Positions 1 through 5,740 of a DNA stretch of 7,741 bases are shown one piece after another. The notes below the pieces were generated by a model. It had not been told where the DNA came from and made no database searches. It was given only the letters and a program-made list of their open reading frames with translations. Made by a program: the position numbers and the translations under genes. How positions within the stretch are numbered: the first letter of the stretch is position 1; each line of letters begins with the position of its first letter. The stretch lies in the NCBI GenBank assembly GCA_050740975.1, contig JBOIEE010000177.1:1-7741 (forward strand). Direction: 5' to 3'. Origin of the DNA: JBOHHR01 sp050740975. Lineage in GTDB: Bacteria > Pseudomonadota > Gammaproteobacteria > JBOHHR01.

Positions 1-2
1 CT

Positions 3-230
3 TCATATGACATGGACTTTCACCTTGTTGACAAAACGTCCTCGCGGACGCACTCATTCGCGCCAATCGCCGCTTAAGTTCCAAGAAAAACGAAGCACTA
101 CACTAGCGGCACCTACACCACCGTGCCCGGCTCGCCCTTCTTCGCCTCCGGCTCCCAAACCTTCCGGCCCGCCGGCAACAACTCCTCCAACTTCGGCGAC
201 TGGGCCCTCGTGTTCGAGTCAACGCAGTGA
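3..230 (+). pseudogene. Possible decayed coding remnant at the left edge, unidentified
   Basis: I do not recognise this sequence. In frame 3 the window opens in a reading frame that stops with TAA at 75-77. The same frame then stays open to TGA at 228-230 and encodes about 50 residues rich in Gly, Ser, Thr and Phe, including TYTTVPGSPFFASGSQTF and NFGDWALVFES. Nearly every codon from 111 to 218 ends in G or C, which suggests real coding ancestry. There is no start codon or ribosome binding site for the second part. The antisense frame (113-301) has its wobble positions in the same register, so codon composition cannot decide the strand. The Ser/Gly/Phe-rich composition would suit a secreted or surface protein, but that is only a guess. 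It is best read as the tail of a gene entering from the left, or as a fragment broken by the TAA. Confidence 0.3.
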
Positions 231-385
231 CTGTCGGTCTTCGTGGCGCATCTGCCCCAAACGCCCCGCGTTGCGAGCGCGAGCTCGCCGCGTTTGACCA
301 TGGCTGAGCGGCGCTGGCGTCTGCTCGTGCACGTTAATAATCACCCCCGAGTGCGGAAGGTTGGGAAGCGATTATAGGCACAGGG
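231..385. other. Gene-poor spacer before the asparagine-synthase-like pseudogene
   Basis: There is no convincing gene here. A 25-codon frame (ATG 300, TAG 375-377) encodes a basic peptide, MAERRWRLLVHV onward, but has no ribosome binding site and is too short to support. No good promoter precedes the pseudogene. The only purine-rich stretch near its first ATG is GGAAG at 364-368, about 17 nt away, and AGGG directly abutting the ATG. Confidence 0.4.
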
Positions 386-1924
386 ATGGCCGAAGAACGA
401 TGCGACGAGCGTGGAGTTCGCTGTAGAGCACGAAGAGCGCGCTTCATATTTCGACGTCAGTTCATCTTGGGGCCAAAGTCAGCAGAGGAAACCTATTCCG
501 GCTGGAAGACTGTACCACTGAAGTGCTTTGGCGTTGTTCAAGCACACGAGGACCTGCCTGTGTCGCAGGTACGCGAAGGAGGGCTTGAGCTCACCTTGCT
601 CGGATTTGTTCTCGACCCTGATGACCCGACTGCCAATGACCGCGAGATTATCAAGCGACTTGTCAAGGGAGGCCAACGACCCGTTGACTTGATTCATGCA
701 ACGGCTCGGCTCGGCGGTCGCTGGGTAATGATTTGCTTAGACGATCGAGACGGGGTTCTGTTTACCGATCCGTTTGGCTTGAGAGAGGTATTCTTCTCGA
801 CGATCGACGGAGTGCGCTGCGCCTCTCAATTCGGGCATCTGGCGAAAGCGCTTAATTTGCATCCCGATCCGACCATTGATTCGGAGTTTTCGAGCAAACC
901 CTACGCGCGCACGAACCCGGAGTACTCCTGGCCAGGAAGCACCACACCGTTTGCCGAGATTCGGCATCTCACGCCTAATCACTTTCTAGACCTAAGAACG
1001 GGGCAGACGGCACGATTCTGGCCTACTAAGCCGTTGCACGCACGCAGGATCGACGATGTAGTCTCGCAGGGGGCGACTCTCATGACTAGCCTTGTCCGGG
1101 CTGGTCACAACCGTTTCCCTTTGGCATTGCCTATTACCGCAGGGTACGACAGCAGGACGATCCTCGCTGCTGCAAGAGCTTTCGCGAGCGAGCTTTGGTG
1201 CTATACGGTGCGGCGAGAGGGATGTCGACTAAGCACCATGATCTTCGTATATCTTCACTTGTGTTAGCTAGGGCGAGCTTGCCCCATCATGTAGTGAAGT
1301 GCCCGTTGACAGTGAGCGACTGGTTTCGCGAGATCTACTGCACCAACACTGATCCTCATCACGAGGAGGCCGGGCGGATTGCGGAAGGGCCTATTCGTGG
1401 CATATCCACAGGACCGAGTGTCTCTTAGTGGGCATGGCGGCGAAGTATTTCGCTTATCTTGGATGATGGATGAGGACACCCAACGACCGCAGCGGATTGA
1501 CGGTAGGGTCCTTGCGGGGCTGTGGGGGATGAGAGACGTTCGTTTTGCTTATCGAGTATTTGATGAATGGCTGGATGACGTTGGCGGGGTGGCCGCCACG
1601 ACTGGATTCGACGTCTTGGATCTTCTCTATTGGGAGAATCGCGTTGGAAGATGGGCTGCGAATGGGCAAGCTCAGTGGGATCTGGTCCACGAGCGGTTCA
1701 CGCTGTTCAACTGTCGGGCATTGCTGGAAATCTTCCTCGGCGTCGAGGAAGAATATCGATGCCCGCCGAGATTTGAGTTAAATGCGCGACTTTTGCAGCA
1801 CCTATGGCCAGAGCTTGCGTCGGTTCCTTTCAACACAGACAGTTGGTTCAGAAGAGAAACGCTGTTGGCCATCTTTCGGAGATGGAAAGGTGAACTGGTC
1901 TCGCATTTTTCCGACGGAACTTGA
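386..1924 (+). pseudogene. Asparagine-synthase-like protein, broken by two compensating frameshifts
   Basis: The composite reading is about 512 residues in three segments: frame 2 to about 1221, frame 1 for about 1222-1387, then frame 2 again to the TGA at 1922-1924. Asparagine-synthase family marks are a PP-loop-like ATP-binding motif, PITAGYDSRTIL, at composite residues 249-260 (TAGYDSR in place of the usual SGGxDS) and a later LSGHGGEVFR (encoded about 1422-1451) matching the family's second SG.GGDE-type motif. The N-terminal part (GGRWVMICLDDRDGVLFTDPFGL, residues 110-132 overall) resembles a class II glutamine amidotransferase fold, but I see no N-terminal catalytic Cys2. Such glutaminase-less relatives often sit in polysaccharide or peptide-modification loci; the substrate here is unknown. 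The first shift fits loss of one G at GAGGGATG, the second gain of one G at GAAGGGCC. Downstream of the first shift the primary frame stops at 1265-1267. The start at 386 is uncertain: family-like sequence begins near residue 23. The breaks could be decay or homopolymer sequencing errors. Confidence 0.8.
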
Positions 1925-1926
1925 CG

Positions 1927-1964
1927 CTGTCTCACGGACAGTTGAGCGCTTGATTCTCAAGCGC
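1927..1964. repeat. Two small adjacent hairpins after the pseudogene
   Basis: CTGTC (1927-1931) pairs with GACAG (1937-1941) around a 5-nt loop. Directly after it, GCGCTTGA (1946-1953) pairs perfectly with TCAAGCGC (1957-1964) around the 3-nt loop TTC. No T-run follows on either strand, so neither is a standard intrinsic terminator. They lie just past the pseudogene stop and may once have terminated or stabilised its transcript. Confidence 0.55.
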
Positions 1965-1996
1965 CCTGGGCTGTCTAAAGTGCAGGGTTTCCCACG

Positions 1997-2040
1997 GCCG
2001 GCCGGTTCGGTGGCGTGCCACGACCCGGGAACCGGCCGGC
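1997..2040. repeat. Strong nested inverted repeat (12-bp perfect arms)
   Basis: GCCGGCCGGTTC (1997-2008) is the exact reverse complement of GAACCGGCCGGC (2029-2040). Inside it, GTGG (2010-2013) pairs with CCAC (2018-2021) around CGTG, so the whole unit can fold as a hairpin on a hairpin with an unpaired 7-nt stretch at 2022-2028. It sits between two convergent units: the plus-strand pseudogene and the minus-strand tRNA. There is no T-tract on either side. It may be a bidirectional transcription barrier, a REP/BIME-like dispersed repeat, or a remnant of a mobile element end; the window has only one copy, so these cannot be separated. Confidence 0.65.
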
Positions 2041-2092
2041 GGCGCTAACCTATGTGCATTCGCGCGAGCGACGATTCGGTTGTCGCGTGGTT

Positions 2093-2163
2093 AGCCCCGA
2101 GCAGGAATTGAACCCGCATCTGGAGATTACAAATCACCTGTTTTACCGTTAAACTATCGGGGC
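2093..2163 (-). tRNA. tRNA-Thr (anticodon UGU)
   Basis: Read on the minus strand from 2163, all four arms fold: acceptor GCCCCGA/TCGGGGC, D stem GTTT/AAAC with a 7-nt loop containing GG, anticodon loop TTTGTAA with anticodon TGT at 2131-2129, a 4-nt variable loop, and a T arm GCGGG-TTCAATT-CCTGC with one G-T pair. The first two acceptor pairs, G1-C72 and C2-G71, plus G35 and U36, fit the known threonyl-tRNA synthetase identity set. The gene is 71 nt including a U73 discriminator. Oddities: a T-T mismatch at pair 29-41 of the anticodon stem (2136 against 2124), and no encoded CCA (the next bases are AAC), so CCA would have to be added by nucleotidyltransferase. It begins 14 nt after the SPOR gene stop on the same strand. 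Confidence 0.88.
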
Positions 2164-2174
2164 TTTGAGCAGGA

Positions 2175-2203
2175 ATTCTAGGGACTTGGTTCTGCCGCCG
2201 CAA
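2175..2203 (-). promoter_or_regulatory. Candidate sigma-70 promoter for the tRNA gene
   Basis: On the minus strand TTGCGG (2203-2198) lies 17 bp before TAGAAT (2180-2175). TAGAAT matches five of six positions of the consensus -10 box, and TTGCGG matches the first three of the -35 box. Transcription would start near 2168, about 5 nt before the tRNA. The first three bases of the -10 box are the TAG stop codon of the SPOR gene, so the promoter is embedded in the end of that gene. Read-through from the upstream genes is an alternative source of the tRNA. Confidence 0.4.
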
Positions 2204-2993
2204 TCTTCTTACACTCTATTTCCTGCGCGCCCGCCCCGGCAGGTAGCTTAGCCGGTAACCTGGCGGCGGCTAGCTTAACATCTAGCCAGTGTTTTTGGCG
2301 GATCTGGTAGTGCGGGTTGAGGGTGGGGCGGAGTCCCTTAGTGTGCAATTGTTCTAGGCGCCGTTGCGCCAGCTTCTCGGTGCTGTATACCCCGAGTGAG
2401 ACCGCGTCCTTCATGGGTCCAGTGCGGATCGCCATAAAATCCTCTATCCCTCTTTGCCCCAGGTCTGCAAGCTGTTTTGAAAGCGAGTCCTGCGCTCTCC
2501 CGGGCGGAAGGTACACCCAGAACCGTCCGAGATCTTCCTTGCATTTCTGGTCTCGTGCAACGGTTAGGGCGCCATGTTTGTTCAGCAAGCTGCCATAGTC
2601 CAACGCCGCTTGAGCGGAGGGGAAAGGGCCAATCGCATGGCACCTCAGCCGATTGGGAGCAGATGGAGCAGGAGAGCCGGCAATAGTCAGGACCTTGCAA
2701 TCAGGAAGCTCGGCTAGGGCGGTCGTGACGGGTTTCTTGTTCTCTGATGACAGCTGTTTTTGCGGCACGGGTTCTTGCTTCGCTGCTCGTTTCACCTTTG
2801 GATCAGCGCTTGCTCGCATCTTTTCCACTCGCGGGCTCGGTAGCCGCTCAAGCTCCGACAGCAGTTTAAGGGGTTCCGCACCCAAAACCGCCTGTGGCCG
2901 TGGCTGAAGTATCGCGCGTTTCGCCTCGCGACGGTACTCCCAACCGAAATAGAGGGCATTGAGCACCAGCAGCACGATGCAAAACCATCTCAT
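2178..2993 (-). CDS. SPOR-domain membrane-anchored protein
   Basis: The predicted protein has 271 residues. A single hydrophobic segment at about residues 3-18, followed by Arg/Lys (RREAKR), fits an inner-membrane anchor with the rest in the periplasm. Residues about 30-95 are Lys/Pro/Ala-rich and probably a flexible linker. Residues about 117-164 (CHAIGPFPSAQAALDY, then FWVYLPP) and about 185-227 (DFMAIRTGPMKDAVSLGVYS, ending in GLRPTLNP) resemble SPOR-type repeats, which in known proteins bind denuded peptidoglycan glycan strands at division sites. Cysteines occur at 99, 118, 151 and 261. The ATG start is well supported: AGGA lies 7 nt upstream, and the start overlaps the coaX stop as ATGA. 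It has the highest-quality ribosome binding site of the minus-strand genes downstream of birA. A role in cell-wall or division-site targeting follows from the domain; the exact partner is unknown. Confidence 0.82.
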   Translation of the reverse strand: MRWFCIVLLVLNALYFGWEYRREAKRAILQPRPQAVLGAEPLKLLSELERLPSPRVEKMRASADPKVKRAAKQEPVPQKQLSSENKKPVTTALAELPDCKVLTIAGSPAPSAPNRLRCHAIGPFPSAQAALDYGSLLNKHGALTVARDQKCKEDLGRFWVYLPPGRAQDSLSKQLADLGQRGIEDFMAIRTGPMKDAVSLGVYSTEKLAQRRLEQLHTKGLRPTLNPHYQIRQKHWLDVKLAAARLPAKLPAGAGAQEIECKKIAAAEPSP

Positions 2994-3730
2994 GATTCAG
3001 TCCTCGCCACGACCGCCAAACCGCGTAGAATCAACTCGGTGTCGAGTACGGCACGGATGGACAGGGACGGCAACAAGACAGGTGCAGCCCCGCCCGTTAG
3101 GATGGTATGGGCAGGCGCGCTCAGCTTCCCTTGTACCTTATCCACGAACGAGTCGATCAATGCAGTGAGGGCGAAGAAGCTCCCGGCCGCGATCGCGTCT
3201 TGGGTGTTGTTCGCCAGCAGCCGCCGGCGGCTGCTTCCACTGCCTTTAAGGGCATGGGTCCCAGAGCAGAGCGCTTTTTTCATCAGTCCCAGTCCCGGGG
3301 CGATCAACCCTCCGAGATGGTGCCCATCATGCGATAAGGCGTCGATCGTTAGCGCCGTTCCGCAGTCCACAACGCAAGCAGCGGAGCGAAACCGATCCCA
3401 GGCCGCGATCAGCGCCATCCAGCGATCCACCCCCAACTGGTGCGGGTTAGCATAACCGTTTTGCACCCCACAGGCTGCTGACGTGACCGTCACGAATCTT
3501 GGGGTCATGGCCCATTTCGCCAGGCAGTAGTGAGAAACACGTTCCGCTACTCGTTCACTTGCGACATTGGAAATAAAGATCCGCTGGGGTGGGTTTAGCC
3601 CGCCCCAGTGTTCTTCAAGAGCCTTCTGGACTTCCGTTTGGCTGTGCTCGATTGCGCCTTTGCGGGTTAGCGAGCCATTGCGATCCGTAGCCCATTTGAT
3701 CCGGCTGTTCCCGATATCTACCAGCAGCAT
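2990..3730 (-). CDS. coaX: Type III pantothenate kinase
   Basis: CoaX phosphorylates pantothenate with ATP, the first step of coenzyme A synthesis; it is a cytoplasmic enzyme of the acetate/sugar kinase (ASKHA) fold, needs a monovalent cation, and resists CoA feedback. Family motifs are all present in 246 residues: DIGNSRIKW (5-13), YANPHQLGVDRW (93-104, with D102 the expected catalytic base), DCGTALTID (122-130), GGLIAPG (140-146) and TGG (212-214). I chose the ATG at 3730 because the protein then begins MLLVDIGNSR, as family members do, and because the start overlaps the birA stop as TAATG. The open frame extends 11 codons upstream to 3763, inside birA, but those residues are not family-like. 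No clear ribosome binding site precedes it, so translational coupling to birA is likely. Confidence 0.95.
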   Translation of the reverse strand: MLLVDIGNSRIKWATDRNGSLTRKGAIEHSQTEVQKALEEHWGGLNPPQRIFISNVASERVAERVSHYCLAKWAMTPRFVTVTSAACGVQNGYANPHQLGVDRWMALIAAWDRFRSAACVVDCGTALTIDALSHDGHHLGGLIAPGLGLMKKALCSGTHALKGSGSSRRRLLANNTQDAIAAGSFFALTALIDSFVDKVQGKLSAPAHTILTGGAAPVLLPSLSIRAVLDTELILRGLAVVARTES

Positions 3731-4740
3731 TAACCGGCCAGCCGTAAGCTTACCTCGCCACAATGGTATCGTTGCAGATAACCGTCTACGGACAACAGCA
3801 GAGCACCATCCGCATCGACGTCCCTAGCGTGACCCATGACCACATCGCCGCTGGGGAGAAGCAAGTGCACAGCCTTGTCGCGAAACAGATCGTATTCCCG
3901 CCACTCGTCGCGGAACGATGCAAATCCCTCAGCTTCGTATTCCGGCAGGGCGTGGAACAGCGCCGATATCAAGGCGATCGCCACCACGTTCCTGGAATGC
4001 TTTGCCAGTGCCGCCCGGCGCAGATCGGTCCAGGGCTGGTCAACGTGTGCAGCCAAGCGCGTGCTTCCCTGCACGTTTAACCCTACTCCGATCACGGCAT
4101 GATAGGAACCCCCCAGCTCGCCCCTCACCTCGATCAAGATACCCGCTACTTTTGCACCGCCGCACAAGATGTCGTTGGGCCATTTGACCCCGATGTTTTG
4201 CACCCCAAATTCGCCCTTAAGCAGTCGCGCCAAAGTAACTGCCACGGCCAGGCTCAAACCCATGATCGATCCCACAGGGGTGCACACCCGCCAGCCCAGC
4301 GACAGACAAATTCCGCTTGCCAAGGGCGCGACCCAACGCCTACCGGCCCGCCCCCGGCCCGCGGATTGAAACTCAGCGAGGCACACATGACGATGAATAG
4401 AACCTTGGGCGATGCAGCGCCGTGCCAAAAGCTCGTTTGTGGAGTCTGTCTCGAGAAGGACATCGAACTGTGCAGGGCGGGCGGCACTGTTCTTGTCAAG
4501 TTCGGCTGCAATCCACGCGCCGTCCAACCATTCCAGCGGCTGCTCGAGGCGGTAACCCTTGCCATTGACGGCATACACGGCCAAATCGTATGCGGCAAGC
4601 TTTCGGATCTGCTTCCAAATTGCGGCTCTCGATATGCCGAGCTGCCGGGCTAAGACCTCTCCCGAATGGAATCGGCCATCGCTCAGGACCTTGAGGATCG
4701 CCATTAAGCTCGGGCCCATGAACTGACCCGTCTCAAGCAC
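3730..4740 (-). CDS. birA: Biotin--[acetyl-CoA-carboxylase] ligase with N-terminal DNA-binding domain
   Basis: BirA makes biotinyl-5'-AMP and transfers biotin to a lysine of the carboxyl carrier protein of acetyl-CoA carboxylase; two-domain members also repress biotin genes. Residues about 14-65 form a winged helix-turn-helix (GRFHSGEVLARQLGISRAA). The ligase core shows TDSTN (98-102), the biotin loop SAGRGRAGRRW (126-136), KWPNDIL (186-192, with K186 the expected catalytic lysine), KVAGILIE (197-204) and GVGLNV (218-223). Residues about 285-336 form the SH3-like C-terminal domain. The 336-residue reading starts at GTG 4740, overlapping the sulfurtransferase stop by 8 nt and lacking a ribosome binding site. 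ATG 4719 (residue 8) or ATG 4704 (residue 13) are good alternatives and would give lengths nearer the E. coli protein. The intact helix-turn-helix suggests it may regulate biotin genes elsewhere; no such genes are in this window. Confidence 0.94.
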   Translation of the reverse strand: MLETGQFMGPSLMAILKVLSDGRFHSGEVLARQLGISRAAIWKQIRKLAAYDLAVYAVNGKGYRLEQPLEWLDGAWIAAELDKNSAARPAQFDVLLETDSTNELLARRCIAQGSIHRHVCLAEFQSAGRGRAGRRWVAPLASGICLSLGWRVCTPVGSIMGLSLAVAVTLARLLKGEFGVQNIGVKWPNDILCGGAKVAGILIEVRGELGGSYHAVIGVGLNVQGSTRLAAHVDQPWTDLRRAALAKHSRNVVAIALISALFHALPEYEAEGFASFRDEWREYDLFRDKAVHLLLPSGDVVMGHARDVDADGALLLSVDGYLQRYHCGEVSLRLAG

Positions 4741-5566
4741 CTATGGCCACGGGGCGCCCTGGATCAGAACACCACTCGCTCCAGGACCCTGCGTAAAGAC
4801 GGGGTTCGGGCAGTCCGCTATGCACCGCCGCTACGATGTTGTGGCAAGCCGTAACCCCAGAGCCGCAATAGAAAACCACCTCTTCTGTGAACGTATTCTC
4901 GGTCACTCCCTGAAAGCGGTCGCGCAGTTGTGCCTGGGACGAAAAGCGACCGTTTGGGTCGAGATTCTCCCGCCAAAAATGATTGACAGCACCCGGTATA
5001 TGCCCGGCTACCGGATCAATAGGCTCGTGGTCGCCGCGGTATCGGGCGGGGTCTCGTGAATCGACCAGCAAACGCAGCGACGCGATTTCCTCTATCCGTG
5101 CCAGCCGATCGAAGCGCGGCTGGCCCTCGAATAGGGCCACCGCATTACGTTCCTCCCCCGATCGATGCGGCAGATCCGCCCTGAACCATAACGGCCAGCC
5201 GCCGTCAAGCAGCGCCACCCCCGTATGGCCCATAAAACGCAACATCCACCACAAGCGAGCGCAAATAGAGCCCTCGCTGCTATCGTAAACCACCACCTGC
5301 TTTGTCTTATCGATTCCCAAGCGCGAAAACAGCGCGACCATTGCTTGGGGGCTGGGCAAAGGATGGCGCCCTTTACTCAAACCGGGAAACCCGCTCAGAT
5401 CCTCGTCGAGATGGACATATACGGCCCCAGGAATATGCGACCTAAGATAGGCCTCCCGTCCGGCCTCCGGTGGTCGCGACAGATCGAAGCGGCAGTCGAC
5501 GATCACAAAATCTGCATCGCCCAAGTGCTCTTTAAGCGCATCGACGCTGATTAAGGTTCTAAACAT
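4733..5566 (-). CDS. sseA: 3-mercaptopyruvate/thiosulfate sulfurtransferase (tandem rhodanese)
   Basis: This enzyme moves sulfane sulfur from 3-mercaptopyruvate, or less well thiosulfate, to cyanide or thiol acceptors through a cysteine persulfide. The 277 residues hold two rhodanese domains: an inactive N-terminal one (about 1-135, with VIVDCRFDL, HIPGAVYVHLDEDLSG and VVVYDSSEG) and a catalytic C-terminal one (about 150-277, with LLVDSRDPARYRG and GHIPGAVNHFW). The active-site loop is CGSGVTA at 234-240, with C234 as nucleophile. Gly-Ser in this loop is typical of mercaptopyruvate enzymes; classical thiosulfate rhodaneses have Arg-Lys. The ATG at 5566 has AAGG about 11 nt upstream. It is the first gene of the minus-strand run, and its end overlaps the proposed GTG start of birA. 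Which donor it prefers in the cell cannot be told from sequence. Confidence 0.92.
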   Translation of the reverse strand: MFRTLISVDALKEHLGDADFVIVDCRFDLSRPPEAGREAYLRSHIPGAVYVHLDEDLSGFPGLSKGRHPLPSPQAMVALFSRLGIDKTKQVVVYDSSEGSICARLWWMLRFMGHTGVALLDGGWPLWFRADLPHRSGEERNAVALFEGQPRFDRLARIEEIASLRLLVDSRDPARYRGDHEPIDPVAGHIPGAVNHFWRENLDPNGRFSSQAQLRDRFQGVTENTFTEEVVFYCGSGVTACHNIVAAVHSGLPEPRLYAGSWSEWCSDPGRPVAIGA

Positions 5567-5593
5567 AGCCGGGGGCCTTGGAGAAAGGGTAGT

Positions 5594-5622
5594 ATTATAA
5601 TCCTAGGGAAATTCTGAAAAAC
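5594..5622 (-). promoter_or_regulatory. Candidate promoter for the sulfurtransferase-birA-coaX-SPOR run
   Basis: A perfect -10 box TATAAT is read on the minus strand at 5599-5594, about 28 nt before the sulfurtransferase ATG. The predicted start near 5587 gives a leader of about 20 nt. The -35 is poor: TTTTCA (5620-5615) at 15 bp spacing or GTTTTT (5622-5617) at 17 bp. The box is half of the palindrome ATTATAAT (5594-5601), so the plus strand carries TATAAT as well. Confidence 0.45.
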
Positions 5623-5740
5623 CCGTCCTTGGGATTTTTCGGGGTCCTCTGAATTAATCAGAGCTTCCTAATGGCCGAAAGCGAAGACGGTGTAAATCTA
5701 TGAAGGGCTTTTTCAGCATCCTGTTAAAGGAAGCATTCTA
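5596..5740 (+). promoter_or_regulatory. glmU upstream region with candidate promoter and two leader hairpins
   Basis: The plus strand also reads TATAAT (5596-5601), though with no good -35; a start near 5608 would give glmU a leader of about 130 nt. That leader holds GAAAAACCC (5616-5624) pairing with GGGATTTTTC (5631-5640) with one bulged A, and CTCTGA (5647-5652) pairing perfectly with TCAGAG (5658-5663). An alternative weak promoter is TTGGGA (5629-5634), 18 bp, ATTAAT (5653-5658) with a TG extension. The Shine-Dalgarno sequence AAAGGAAG (5727-5733 or so) ends 7 nt before the glmU GTG. No known riboswitch pattern was recognised. Confidence 0.4.

Noticed and set aside
345..351. CCCCGAG resembling the tRNA 3' end, as a possible second attachment site bounding an island
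   Set aside because: Only 7 bases match before the sequences diverge, which is expected by chance in GC-rich DNA, and no integrase gene is in the window.
2044..2095. Integron attC-like site, because of the GCTAACC...GGTTAGC ends
   Set aside because: The ends do not fit the RYYYAAC/GTTRRRY core consensus, there is no cassette-like small gene beside it, and one end belongs to the tRNA.
3731..3763. Upstream start for coaX at 3763
   Set aside because: It adds 11 residues unlike the family, lies inside birA, and misses the TAATG stop-start overlap with the family-like MLLVDIGNSR start.
4099..4653. 184-codon plus-strand frame opposite birA
   Set aside because: It is an antisense shadow of birA, which carries all family motifs on the minus strand.
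5616..5640. Intrinsic terminator between the divergent genes
   Set aside because: The core stem is only three G-C pairs plus A-T pairs, and the site is upstream of both divergent genes, so a terminator is not expected there except as an attenuator for glmU.
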